Of a stretch of DNA of 64,000 nucleotides, positions 50,219-62,645 are shown piece after piece (positions within the stretch are counted from its first letter, which is position 1; each line of letters starts with the position of its first letter). A program made the translations under genes and the position numbers. Below the pieces are notes generated by a model. The model saw only the letters and a list, made by a program, of their open reading frames with translations, ran no database searches and was not told the DNA's origin. Source of the stretch: Hepsetus odoe (Eukaryota > Chordata > Actinopteri > Characiformes > Hepsetidae). The stretch covers positions 1,734,837 through 1,798,836 of the forward strand of contig CM029385.1 in assembly GCA_017165825.1 (NCBI GenBank), in the 5' to 3' direction.

Positions 50219-53084
50219 ATGGCATCTAAAACCTCAGAGGAGGATCTTTATTGCGGTGTGTGCTTTGAGATCTTCACGGATCCAGTTTTACTGTCATGTA
50301 CCCACAGTGTGTGTAAAACCTGCTTGAAGATGTTCTGGCAAGCTAAAGGATCTCGAGAATGCCCATTTTGTAGGAGAAGGTCCTCAAGAGAAGATCCTCC
50401 TCTGAACCGTGTACTGAAGAAACTGTGTGAGTCTTTACTAGAGAGTCAAAGATCTTCAGCAGGGTGCGAGGTGCTCTGCAGTCTGCACAATGAGAAACTC
50501 AAACTCTTCTGTTTGGATGACGAGCAGCCGGTGTGTGTGGTGTGTCAGGTCTCAAAGATGCATAAAAATCATGATTTCTATCCAATAGATGAAGCTGTGG
50601 TTGACTGTAAGGTAGGACTTTTTCTGTCATAACTTTAAATTTATAAATTCATGTTCCTTGATTCTGAGTACCAGGCATTCCTGCAAAGTGAGTTAGACAA
50701 GTTAGAGGAAGCCTACATGGAGGGTTTGGTTTCAAATTAAAGGCATTAAATGGAGATTGTAAATCAGAGTTGCACAATAAAAGTCTGTAAGTAATGGGGA
50801 GGAGGTTAAAATACAATTTTTGGTAACTGTTGGAATAAAAGCTTTTATGAACTTTATAGAAGAAGATTAAACTAATCTTAACTTTCAGATTAAGTGCATG
50901 CACCAATATGTGAATTTGAGTCCACTTCAGTCCATTTGAATTGGTACATTCATCAGAAAATGAGTTTAAATGGCAGCTGATATTTTCAAATATCAGAAAC
51001 AAATGAAACCAGTGGAGATACAGTTTGGTTCTGACACGCAAAAAAATGACCCACCTCTGAACTGATCTCACCAGAGACCCCCACCATATTTAAACAGTGC
51101 ACAACTTTCGGCGGCAGCGGTGGCCTAGTGGTTAGGGAGTTGGCCCTCCATCGGAAGATTGTGGGTTCGATTCCCTCACAAGTAGGTTGCCCTGAGGTAC
51201 CCCTGAGCAAGGTACCGTCCCCATCACTGCTCCCCGGGTGCTTTCAATAGCTGTCCACTGCTGCACGGTGTTTGTGTGCATGGGTTAAAAGCAGAGGTCC
51301 AGTTTCGTTGTGGTTCATGCTTGCTGTGCTGTGACCTCGCAATGACAAGAGTTGTCACTTTCACTTTTAAAAACAAGCTTTTAAAGGTAAAGAATGCTCT
51401 TGGCTAAACTTGTTTTTATTGCAGAATAAACTCCAGGCAGCTTTGGAGCCTCTCCAGAAGAATCTGAAAGCCTTAGAGGGAGCTAAACAGGGCCATGACC
51501 AAACAGCAGCCTACATTAAGGTGAAACGTCATGTTGAATGTGAAACATGTTGCTGTAGTCATGCTCCTGATGAGTGTCCACCAACAAAAACATTTCTTGC
51601 AGTTTGTGTTTCCTAATCATTTCTCATTCCAGACGCAGGCCCAGAACACAGAGAGACAGATAAAGGAGGAGTTTGAGAAGCTTCACCAGTTTCTAAGAGA
51701 TGAAGAAGCGGCAAGGATAGCTGTTCTGAACAAGGAGGAGGAGCAAAAGAGTCAGATGATGAGGAGGAAGATTGAGGAGTTGACTGGAGAAATATCAGCT
51801 CTTTCACACAAAATCAAGAACATCGAGAAGGCAATGGAAGCTGAAGATATTCCGTTCCTACAGGTAGATCTGAAGAAAGTCTAAAGAAAGCTATACAGAC
51901 ATGGGAGAACACCAGTCACGTCATAAATTAGGACCCAGATTGCTGTGAAGGAACAGTGATAAACACTACTGCCAAAAATAAAGTTGAACAAAATAGTTCC
52001 AACATACGATCACCATGGTCACATTGTCTCCTAAAGGCTGATAAACATGTGACACTTGCCTCATAAGTTGCCTGATTCATGAAAATAAAATACACATCAA
52101 ATGTTTTTCATTTCTGTGTTCTCTTTCTGTCTTCTTTCAGAACTTCAGGTCTACAGAGAAACTGTAAGTGAACGTCCTACCATCATTTTAATCTGGTGTT
52201 GCTGTAATAATTACATTAGATACATTTTAAAAAGAAACATTTGATAATTCATGATGCAAATTACAATACAATGTAAATCTATATAAATATGTAATGTTAT
52301 TTATTTATTTTAGATCTCATCACACCCCGAGGGATCAAGAGAAGACTTCAGGATCTTTGATTGATGTTGCTAAACACATTTCTAACCTAAAATTTAAAGT
52401 GTGGGAGATGATGCAACGCATTCTCCACTACAGTACGTTGTGTTTCTATTGATCTCTCATATACAGTTCATGAAGTTTCATCAAAATGGAAGTTCCATTT
52501 AAATATATGTGCAAAAAAGGTTTTGTTTTCTCTCCACAGCCCCTGTTACTCTGGACCCCAACACTGCAGCTTACACCCTCCAGCTCTCTGATGATCTCAC
52601 TTCTTTTGAGTTCAAAGACCGGAAATTATCACTTCCTGATAATCCAGAGAGATTTGATGACTTTGCTTGTGTTCTTGGTTGTGAGGGTTTTACCTCAGGG
52701 ACACAATGCTGGGACGTCCAGGTTGGAGACAGTGAAAGCTGGGCTCTGGGCTTGATAAAAGCGTCTGCGTCCAGAAAAGGAGACTCTTTCCGCGACTCAT
52801 TATGGTGTCTGAGTTACAATAAAATTGGTAATGAATACTGGTTACTCTGCCCAGGACAGCCAGTTCATGACCTCACACCTAAAGGGAAAGTGCAGAGGGT
52901 TCGAGTGCAGCTGGACTGGGACGGGGGGAAAGTGACATTTACAGATCCTGTAACCAACACTCACCTGCACACTATAGCAGACACTTTAACCGAGGCAGTC
53001 CTACCAGTTTTCTCTAGTGTGTCAATTCATCCGATGAGAATTTTACCAGTGAGATTAGAAGTCGAACAGCACAGCAACATTTAA
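50219..53084 (+). CDS. TRIM35-like RING E3 ligase 2
   Basis: Exons 50219-50611, 51425-51520, 51633-51863, 52141-52163, 52314-52432, 52540-53084. The total is 468 residues. The exon sizes match gene 1 except for a slightly shorter exon 1. RING begins EEDLYCGVCFEIF, then B-box CSLHNEKLKLFC. The coiled-coil exon has TERQIKEEFEKLHQF. PRY-SPRY has LDPNTAAYTLQLSD, CWDVQVGDSESW, QLDWDGGKVTF and TEAVLPVF. The gene is on the same strand as gene 1 and its closest neighbour, which fits tandem duplication. Two overlapping AATAAA signals lie at 53528-53537. The SINE at 51113-51372 is in intron 1. Confidence 0.93.
51113..51372 (+). mobile_element. tRNA-derived SINE (family 1), full length
   Basis: The best copy in the window: ggcagcggtggcctagtggt head, gggttcgattccctcac B box, body, and the ttgtcactttcactttt end. 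In intron 1 of TRIM gene 2. Confidence 0.95.
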
Positions 53085-54059
53085 AGCTAGTTTTGTTTGT
53101 TTACTGTTGGATGAGAAATTGGGCAGGATTGAAGAAAAACAAAATTTGAATATTTCTTCTCTTAAAGCTTTATTTGTCTTCTGATAAAATTTAAAAGCTA
53201 AAGTCAAGATTTATAAAACTGCTTGTATTTCTGGTATAATATTTTCCTTCTAGTTTCTTCTGTGCTCTTACTTTTAAATAATCTTTTTCTATATTTCTGA
53301 GTGAAAGTTTACAGAGAGTCATGGATTTTGGCAACAGGCTGGATATCTAATGTTTGGTTGCCAGGGTCGGCATCACACTCTACTAACTCATTTCTGAAAG
53401 CTAAACTTTTCTTTTTTCAATTTTTTTTTTTAGTTCTCACTGATGGAGGATGTAAGAAAGTAGCTTAAAGAACATTTTTATTAATATGAATTATGAGTGT
53501 TAAGAATTCTGTTTATATGCTTCAGCTAATAAATAAAGAATCAAGGCATACACATTCTCTGAGCAAACTGCACTGTAAAGTTATTTTAACATTTGATAAC
53601 ATTTAATAACAATATTTTCAGTTTACACAATTTCTTCAGTGAAAATCACTAATCTTTAAAAATTCTCATTAACTGGGAATAGCGTCATATCTTCTTTTAA
53701 GCTTTTAAAACATCTACAGAAGAGTGATTTAAAAACTCATACATTAATGACAGTGCTAGTGCAGCTAGTTTCAGAAATTTTTAATTAATATTTAAGCACG
53801 GTGCTAGTCATATAAATTAGATGAGAAATCTTTCCTTTAATTTAAATGTTTAAATATTATTATCAGTGTGTATTTTGCTGTCAGGTAGATTTAGCTAGTT
53901 AAGATCTTACAGTTAAATAAAAGTGAAAGTCCCCCATAAAGGGTAGATCATGAAGCTAAGTGGGGGAGGAAAATATTAACTTTATTTATCAAGATATTTC
54001 TGCTCTAGACAAGGTTAGTTAGTATTAGTGTCAGTGTTAGATTTACCTTTCTCCATCTG

Positions 54060-54572
54060 TCACCCATCTCTCACAGGACAAAAGGTGGAGAAACACCCTG
54101 GACAGGTCAGCAGTTCATCACAGGGCAGACACACTCATTCACACACAGGGGGACAATTTAACATCTCCAGCTGACCTGGTGTGTATGTCTTTAGACGGTG
54201 GGAGGCAACCGGAGCTCCCAGAGGAAACACTCACAGACACAGGGGGAGAACATGGGGTGGTGGTGGTCTAGTGGTGGATACTTGCCTATGGACCTATGGC
54301 TCTAGGGGTCCCAGATTCGAATCCCACCTCTGGCACTACCACCACTGGGTCCCTGCGCAAGACCCTTAACCCTGAGTGTCTCCAGGGGGACTGTCCCTGT
54401 AATCAGGACATGGAAGTCACTCTGGATAAGAGCGTCTGCTAAATGCCATAAATGTAAATGTAACATGTTCACTCCACATAGAAAGAGCCCAGACCGTCCC
54501 GCCTAGGAATCGAACCCAGGACCTTCTCACTGTGAGGCAGCAGCGCTGCCCAATGCACCACTGTGCCATGCT
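54060..54572 (+). repeat. Dispersed repeat family 3, split by a SINE
   Basis: The left part (54060-54244) ends gggggagaacat. The right part (54464-54572) resumes aacatgttcactccac and ends ctgtgaggcagcagcgct. This is the longest copy of the family here. Confidence 0.75.
54245..54463 (+). mobile_element. tRNA-derived SINE (family 2), complete
   Basis: ggtggtggtctagtggtgg head, cccagattcgaatccc B box, aagacccttaaccctgag and tail ggataagagcgtctgctaaa. It is flanked by aacat on both sides, a target-site duplication within the family 3 repeat. Confidence 0.92.
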
Positions 54573-54987
54573 ATTTGAATTTCAGCATATCAAATATTGG
54601 GAGAGCAGAGGTCTGAATTTGGTTGAGGTTTGTCCTACATTTAACTCTGGATCATTGTTTAAAATTGAAGCAATCACTTCCATTTTTATGATAAAAGTGA
54701 TGGGACGATAGCTGGGATATTTATCACTGCAGTCTTAATGCACTAAGGAAAAGTCAGAACTTGTGACGTGATGTACGATGAAGTCTGGTGACTTTTTGCA
54801 GTCTGACTTAAACAGCATTTAGAAATACACAATAATATCCACAGTCACTCTATATTACTTAAACTGAACATTTTATTTCTGCATGTTAAACAGAATACAT
54901 ACACATCACTCTAGAATATGTTTGTCAATTCCTATTTCATACACTCACTATCTGTATAAATGTTAATTCTGAGCAGCTGTAACTGCA

Positions 54988-57900
54988 CTATTCTACTGTT
55001 ACTGAAGTCTTTGCTGGTAAAATCCTCAGAGGATGGTTATCCCTATTAAAGAAATATGGTAAAACTCTCTCAGTAAAAATGTGTGTGTTTGTGTGCAGGT
55101 GTGTGTTGGTTAGAAGATCAGTGAAGGTCATGTTCCCACTGTCCCAGTCCAGCTCCACTCGTACCCTCTGGACTTTTTCTGTAGTCGTTAGGGATCGATC
55201 TGCTTGTCCTGGGCACCGAATCCAGTATTTATTCCTACTTTTGCTGTAGCCTAGACACAACTCTGAACCACAGAAAGAGCCATCTTTTCTTGACACAGAT
55301 TGTGGCATCACACCAAGTTCCCAGTCATCACCATCTCCAACCTCGACGTCCCAGTAATGTGTACCTGAGGTAAAACCCTTAGAGCCCAGAACACATGCAT
55401 ACTCATTAAATCTTTCTGGATAATAAGGAAGTGACGAGTCGTCATATCTGAATGCTACAGCAGTGAGATCATCAGACAGATGGAGGTGAGGATGAGCAGT
55501 GTTGGGGTCCAGAGTTACAGGAGCTAAAAAATAAAATAGATTCTGTAAATACTGTCATTTTAAAAATAAGTGTAGTATTGAAATACTCCTGCTCTATTTA
55601 TTGATGTGGGAATCTGCTAAATGTTTTGTGTTAAAAATGTTTAAAGGAAAATGTATTGTTGTAAATAAAACTAAATATAAAATTCAAATATTAACTGAAA
55701 CCGGCTATATTATAGAGGTTCCAGTGTTTTAAGGATGGTTGAATCTTCAGAGCTCCAGAACTTAAGAGAATCTGGTACAGCAGGTCATATAACAAATATA
55801 TTCTTAGCTACAATAATAAGTTTGTTAGTCATTATTATTTTTCAGTTGCTACTACATGTATTTGAACAACACGTCTCATATTCTTAGCATGTTCATGGTA
55901 TAGAGTTTAGACAGCCAATCAGCAGTCTGGATGTTGGAGGTAATTTGCATATGGAGGTAGTTAATATACCTGACACCACACATGATATACTGCACAAAAT
56001 GCTGAGCATGAAGATAGAAAAATTCTAATATTTTTAAAAGGTCTCATAATGAATAGATCTTTTGTACACAGTATTTTTCCCAAAGCAAAAAGAGAAATGA
56101 TTTTAGTCTAAATGTTTCATTAGTTCAGAAACAGACAGTGTGAGGGATCAACCTGAGAGAAACACAACTCACTGTAGTGGAGAATCTCCTGCATCTTCTC
56201 CCACACTCTGAACTTCAGGTTGGAAATGTGTTTTGCAACACTGAGCTGAGCTCCTGAAATCTCTTTGGGATCTATTGGTTTGTGCTGAACTCTAAAAATG
56301 GTAAGGCATGATATGATTCAAGAGACTGTCATTTCTTTAAAAACTGAAGCAGAAATTGAATGTGTTTACAGTGTCGCCTCAAATTTCTTTGCATAGTTTC
56401 AGATTTTTAAATTAAATGTAGCACTATATGAACACCTTAGTAAGCAAAGAATACAAATTTTAATGATCATTTAATTTACTAGTCATTATTTAATTTAATA
56501 TCATTTAATTTGACTTTTTTAGTGTGGATGATTTGCTTCTTTAGGGTCTGCAAGAACTATGATTTTTCCTCTCTACTAGAAAGTTCTGGTTATATGTTCA
56601 TGATCTAGCAAGACCACCATCTAAAACAGGAGCTAATCTTCCTCTAAAGGGCATAAATGCAAAGTCTCTACTTTACAGGGAACTAGTCTAGTCCTGAGAG
56701 CCCTTGAGATGCTGTGGCAAATCAGTTCTTGCTTACATGTATTACTGTGGCTCTAGTTATGGAAAGCATTGGTTGTCAATAAGTTAAGAGTGCAATAATT
56801 TTTTTCACACATAGGTGGAACTGTTGATTGATCTAAAACAATTATTTTTGACAAGTATGCAAAATTTGGGAAATAAGAAAGTTGCAAATGCTCCCCCCAA
56901 GACTGTACATTAACTTAAAGAGTTCAACAGAAATGAAAATGAAATGGCTAAATGAGAAGACAGAAATATGAGATCTACTTACTGTTTCATTTCAGACCTG
57001 AAAGACACCTGAGAGAAGAAAAGTAATAGAACATTTAGGGCATTTAGCAGACACTCTCATGCAAAGTGACTCACATTTCCTAATTACAGGGACAGTCTCC
57101 CAGGTTGATGGTTTTGCTCAGGAACCCAATGATGGTGATGCTAAAGGTGGGATTTGAACATGTGACCTCTTGGTCCAGATGTCAGTATCCTACCACAAGT
57201 TTTGCTCACTTGCTTCTTAGTTTTCTGAATTTCAGGATACCTTCAGCTTGTTTGTTTGAAGACTTACTTGTAAAAACTGAACGTCTTCAACTTCCAATTG
57301 TTTCTCGATGTCTCTGATTTTGTGTGAAAGAGATGATATTTCTCCACTCATCTCCTCAAGCATCCACCTCATCATCTGGATTTTTTGCTGCTCTTCCTCC
57401 TTCAGTGCATCCAATCTTGCTGTTTCTTCATCTCTTAGGAACTGGTGAAACTTCTCAAACTCCTCCTTTATCTGTCTCTCTGTGTTCTGGGCCTGCGCCT
57501 GGAATGAGAGATGATAAAAAAGAGATGTTCTACCAGCTTTCCACCTACAGGATAAGTGGACACTCATCAGGAATATGAGCTTAGCTACGTATTTCACATC
57601 CAACAAGATGTTTCACCTTAATGTGGGCTGCTGTTTGCTCATATTGTTCCTTAGCTTTCTGTAAGACTTTCAGATTCTCCTGGAGAGGGTCCAAATTCAT
57701 CTGGAGTTTATTCTGGAAAAGAATGTGATCTTTTCAAAAGACTGTAAATACTTTAAACCTGTACTGCTGACCCCTGTGCAAGTGGGATGAAAACAATGGC
57801 AATTTATTTTAAATGAAGCCCTGAAAAGTGAACAAAACAATGAGTCAGTTTTATGACAGGATTGTTTTAAACAATAATTCACCAAATTTCAGACCTTTGC

Positions 57901-58444
57901 CCTGAGCATACTCATATTAATTACACTTAGCCCGTATAATACACACATGCAAAATGTTTATTGGTAATCCCTTTGGATGCCTGGGCTAGTTTTAGTTTTG
58001 TGGAACAGAAATCTGGAAAATCCTTCCTACCTTAAAGTCATTAACAACTTCTTCAATCGGACAACAGTTGTGATTTTTATGGATCTTTGACAGATGACAC
58101 ACCACACACAGAAGCTGCTGATCATCCAAACAGAAGAGTCTGAGTTTCTCATTGTGCAGACTGCAGAGCTCCTCACACCCTGCCGAAGATCTCTGACTTC
58201 TGCTCTCTAGGAAAGACTCACACACATTCTTCAGAACAAGGTTAATGGGAAGAGAATCTTTTGAAGATTTTCTTCTACAAACTGGGCATTCTTGAGAGCC
58301 CTTAATTTCCCAGAACTTCTGCAGGCAGGTTTTACACACGCTGTGGCTACACGACAGAACCACAGGATCTCTGAAGATTTCACAGCAAATGGGACATGAA
58401 AGATCTTCTTCTGGAAGAGATTCTCTAGAAGCCATTTCCTCCAA
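54988..58444 (-). CDS. TRIM35-like RING E3 ligase 3
   Basis: Exons 58444-58031, 57712-57617, 57498-57268, 57008-56983, 56291-56173, 55523-54988. The total is 473 residues (470 if the second Met is used). RING EEDLSCPICCEIF and B-box CSLHNEKLRLFC are intact. The coiled coil has TERQIKEEFEKFHQF. PRY-SPRY has LDPNTAHPHLHLSDD, YWDVEVGDGDDWELG, ELDWDSGNMTF and TERVLPYF. The fourth exon is 26 nt, against 23 nt in the paralogues; it adds one codon and stays in frame. The gene is opposite in orientation to genes 1-2 and parallel to gene 4. Minus-strand AATAAA at 54872-54877. Confidence 0.92.
57028..57196 (-). mobile_element. tRNA-derived SINE (family 2) in TRIM gene 3
   Basis: Reverse copy: acatttagggcatttagcag, actctcatgcaaagtgact, tttgctcaggaacccaatga and gtgggatttgaacatgtgac. 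In the intron between exons 3 and 4. Confidence 0.8.
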
Positions 58445-59186
58445 CCGTCGCTGTGCGCTTCTTTTCTTTATTCCACTTTTTCTTCAGGGCATCTGTATCC
58501 CATTGAGTGAGTTTTAGCTCCTTTCAGAAATCTCACATCAAGAAACAAACATTCAGTCAGAGTTCAAAAGCTTCTCAGTTGTGTCTATGACTGAAGTGTA
58601 TCGAAGAAGAATAAAGATCAGAGTGACAGAATGATACTTTCTTCCTCCAGCAGGTAGAGGGGGTGTAGAGGAGGAGGGGCTCTGAAAAAAGGAGGAGCTG
58701 CTAAGGAGCTCTACTCAGGCCACATCTCTAGCGACCTATGAGGGCACAAAGGTATGGGTGTTGCTAATTTTTTAATTGGTAATTTGTTCCTTGTGTAAAT
58801 TTGGTAATGCACTTTCACATGAACTTAGAAACAGGTCTTTAAACAGCTTCCCCACAGCTTGAAAGTTTGACCTATTGTTGAGCAAGAGATATTAATAAAA
58901 TTCTTTTGTGTAAAACATTGCTATTATGCTGTGTTACTTTTTATGTAATTAAAAGTTGAAGAAAGTTCATAAAATTAATTGAAAATGGTTTCTTAACAAC
59001 AAAACATACATACTGTAGGCAAACAACATAATTTCTTGGCATACTTTGTTTCATGTAATTATTATTAATAATAACTCATTATTATTGTACAATTGTGTAT
59101 TTGATTATATTTTTCATTTGAACAAAATAAACACCTTAAGCCACAAGAAGTAAGACCATTTCCTGTGATAAAATCATTGTTACACA
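58445..59186. other. Intergenic between TRIM genes 3 and 4
   Basis: 5' flank of gene 3 and 3' flank of gene 4, AT-rich on the right. Nothing else seen. The 5' flank shares gtgtagaggaggaggggct-type words with the region upstream of gene 4 (about 61560), consistent with duplicated promoters. Confidence 0.5.
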
Positions 59187-61471
59187 TTAACTGGTTGGCA
59201 AATGGTTCTTTTCCACTGTTACTGAGACATTCGCTGGTAAGATCCTCAGAGGACATTTGGAAAAATTAAAGAAAAGTGGTAACACTCTTTCAGTAAACTT
59301 GTGCGTTATAGTGTGCAGGTGTGTGTTGGTTAGAAGATCAGTGAAGGTCACTTTCCCCCCATCCCAGTCCAGCTGCACTCGGACCCTCTGCACTTTTCCT
59401 TTAGGTCTGAGGGAGTGGTCTGGCTGTCCTGAACACAGTATCCAATATTTATCAATGTTCTTACTATAGTGCAGTCTGCACACTGAATCCAGAAGCTCTC
59501 CTTTTCTTGATGCACGATCTGTTATCACACCCAGGGACCAGCTATCATTGCCTCCAACCTGGACGTCCCAGCAGTGAGTCCCCGTAAAACCCTCAGAACC
59601 CAGAACACAACGACCCACATCAAATCTCTCTGGATTATCAGGAAGTGATGAATTCTGTTCTCTGAACTCTATGGCAGTGAGATCATCAGACAGGTGGAGG
59701 TCTGGATGTGCAGTGTTGGGGTCCAGAGCAACAGGAGCTGAGGAGAGAGAACAAATTCATACATTTATGCAAATATTTCACAGTTTAAGATGTCAACTCA
59801 AGTATGCAGATACATTTTGTCCCCGGTCTAGATTTCGACCGACAATTTAGTATCAAACTTTCAGAGATTTAACCTTTGATAAAAGGTTTTTTTCCCCAAA
59901 CCCAGATTAGGAACACTCTGTTCTTTAGGATTGAAATTCTCAGATTGTGTGTGAAAGATCAAGACTTACTGTAGTGGAGAATCTCCTGCATCTTCTCCCA
60001 CACTCTGAACTTCAGGTTGGAAATGTGTTTCACAACATCGATCAAAGCTCCTGAAATCTTTTCTGGATTCTTTGGTTTGTGCTGAGATCTGGCAATGTAA
60101 GATTGTTTACTGTGTAATATGTATACACTGTAATTTATTTAACTAAAAATGTATTGCCTCAAGTCAAAAATTCTGGTTTTTTTTCTAGATAAGTGTTTCT
60201 GCTACTGTGCTCATAACTACAGTATTAAAAACAAAAATGTATTCACCTTGATTTCATTATTATAATGTTATTTGAATAAAAATACTAATTATTGTAGATC
60301 CAATTATTAATAATAATTATATTAGCATTACATTTAATTGGTGGTAGGGAACTTACTGTTTTTCCAAAGACTTGAACTTCTGAAAGGAGAAATAAAGATT
60401 TTTTTTTAAACTAAAGAGACTTTTGTATCATATTTAATGATTTTCTAAATACTAAAGTGATCAAATAACCATTAGGAACAGCAGATGTGATACCTGTAAG
60501 AACTGAACATCTTCAGCTTCCAGTTCTTTCTCAATGTTTCTGATTTTGTGTAAAAGGGAAGATATTTCTTCATTCGTCTCTTCAATCTTCCTCCTCATCA
60601 TCCAACTCTTCTTCTCCTCTTCTTCCTTCAGTGCAGCTATTCTTGTTGCTTCTTCATCTCTTAGGAACTGGTGAATCTTCTCAAACTCCTCCTTTACCTG
60701 TCTCTCTGTGTTCTGGGCCTGCGTCTGGAATAAGAGACGATTAGAAAACACAAACTGACAACTCTAACTGACAATTTTTTTTACCACTTACAGGAAAAAT
60801 GGAACATGAGCTCAATAACATGTTTCATATTTAACAAGATATTTCACCTCAATGTGGTCTGCTATTTGTTCATAGTCTTTTTTAGCTTCTTCTAAGAATT
60901 TCAGATTCTTCTGTAGAGGCTTCAAAGCCATCTGGAGTTTGCTCTGTAATAAAAAGCAACAGTTATGCTGCATGGTTTAACAGCATTTGGACATTGGACT
61001 GCTGAAGAATAAACAATTTGTGAACATAATTTTGGATATAATCATAACGATCCCAACCTTAAAGTCAGTCACAACTTCTTCAATCGGACAGCAGTTGTGA
61101 TTTTTGTGTGTTTTTGACAGCTGACACACCAAACAAACAGTCTGTTGATCATCCAAACAGAATAATTTGAGTTCTTCATTGTGCTGACTGCAGAGTTCCT
61201 CACACCCTGCTGAAGACCTCCGATTCTTGTTCTCTACAAAAGCCTCACACACGTTCTTCAGTGCAAGGTTACGGGGTGGAAGTGTTTTAGAAGATTTTCT
61301 TCTACAAACAGGACATTCTTGAGATCCCTTAGCTTTCCAGAACTGCTGTAGGCAGGCTTTACACAAACTGTGGCTACATGACAGTAGAACAGGATCACTG
61401 AAGATTTCACAGCAAACAGGACATGAAAGATCTTCTTCTGGAAGAGGGTCTTTAGCTGCCATTTCCTCCAA
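59187..61471 (-). CDS. TRIM35-like RING E3 ligase 4
   Basis: Exons 61471-61058, 60943-60848, 60724-60494, 60379-60357, 60088-59970, 59737-59187. The total is 477 residues. RING EEDLSCPVCCEIF, B-box CSQHNEELKLFC, coiled coil TERQVKEEFEKIHQF and PRY-SPRY (LDPNTAHPDLHLSDD, CWDVQVGGNDSWSLG, QLDWDGGKVTF, TERVLPLF) are all intact. It shares the MEEMA start and phase pattern with gene 3, so these two form one duplicate pair. The C-terminus is a few residues longer (ends NHLPTS). The compact size, with introns of only about 100-400 bp, separates it from the others. Confidence 0.93.
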
Positions 61472-61865
61472 AGTTTCCTTTAGCCAAAACTGTTTCCAGT
61501 TGAATGCAGGAAGAATAAAGATTGGAGTAACAGAATGATACTCCTTTCCTGCTACAGGTAGGCAGTGTAGAAGAGGAGGAGCTTTGAAAGAAGGAGGAGT
61601 TGTTTAGATGTCCCATAGAAGGTTTGCAAGTGGCATTACGTGCAACAGTAGCTATTGCAGTTATTCGCAATTCGTAAAAACAACTGTCTGTAACTGCTTC
61701 TTGATTTTCTGCTTAAAGTAAAGTAAGGCAGTTAGAGTCAAGTATGAACTTTACAACTTACCAAAAAACCAGTAGTCCATCAGTGTTGACAATGAGTTGG
61801 GTTAAGCAAGATTTATATGTACCTGGATGAGATATATAAGGCAAAGTCTTGGAGGCATATAAAAA

Positions 61866-62085
61866 GGGGCAGTGGTGGCTTAGTTGTTAGGGAGTTGGCC
61901 CCAGGATCAGAAGGTTGTGGGTTTAAATCCCAGACCGCCAAGGCTTTATCCTTGAGCAAGGTACAGTCCCCATCACTGCTCCCTGAGCAGCCTCCTGTTG
62001 CATGTGTGTATGGGTGAAATGCAGAGGTTGAATTTCATTGTGTTGTGCTGTGCTGCGTTTCACAATGACAGGAATAGTCACTTTC
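61866..62085 (+). mobile_element. tRNA-derived SINE (family 1)
   Basis: ggggcagtggtggcttagttg head, gggtttaaatcccag B box, ccttgagcaaggtacagtcc and the atagtcactttcaattg end. Confidence 0.88.
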
Positions 62086-62209
62086 AATTGTTAGGGAATC
62101 CTAAGGACAGCGTTACAAATTTTATTTAACCTCTGAAATGACAGTTATCTATAGTATATATGCTTTGTGTTATCGCTATAATTTCAGTAATTTAATTAAT
62201 ATAAAAAAG

Positions 62210-62462
62210 TGAAAGTGACAACCCTTGTCATTGCGAGGTCACAGCACAGTAAGCGTGAACCACAATGAAATTGGACCTCTGCTTTTAACCCATGCACACA
62301 AACACCGTGCAGCAGTGGGCAGCTATTGAAAGCTCCCGGGGAGCAGTGACGGGGACGGTACCTTGCTCAGGGGTACCTCAGGGCAACCTACTTTTGAGGG
62401 AATCGAATCCACAATCTTCCGATGCAGGGCAACTCCCCAACCACTAGGCCACCGCTGCCCCG
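62210..62462 (-). mobile_element. tRNA-derived SINE (family 1), left of a tandem pair
   Basis: Complete reverse copy from aaagtgaaagtgacaaccct to aggccaccgctgcccc. Confidence 0.92.
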
Positions 62463-62645
62463 GACCTCTGCATTTAACCCATACACACTCAAACACCGTG
62501 CAGCAGTGGGCAGCTATTGAAAGCGCCTGGGGAGCAGTGACGGGGACGGCACCTTGCTCAAGGGTACTTCAGGGCAACCTATTGGGAAGGGGTTCGAACA
62601 CCTGATCCTCCGATCATGTGGCCAACGCCCTAACCACTACCCCGG
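62463..62645 (-). mobile_element. tRNA-derived SINE (family 1), right of a tandem pair
   Basis: Begins directly at ggacctctgcatttaaccca after the neighbouring copy's head, so it lacks its 3' end. It runs to the ccctaaccactacccc head. Confidence 0.88.

Larger units (their letters stand above)
53085..54870. other. Convergent intergenic region between TRIM genes 2 and 3
   Basis: AT-rich 3' flanks with a family 3 repeat (54060-54572) that is split by a family 2 SINE. No coding exon seen. Confidence 0.6.

Noticed and set aside
51113..51200. Possible tRNA gene
   Set aside because: The A- and B-box-like words belong to SINE heads that recur throughout the window with a common non-tRNA body. No cloverleaf acceptor stem is seen.
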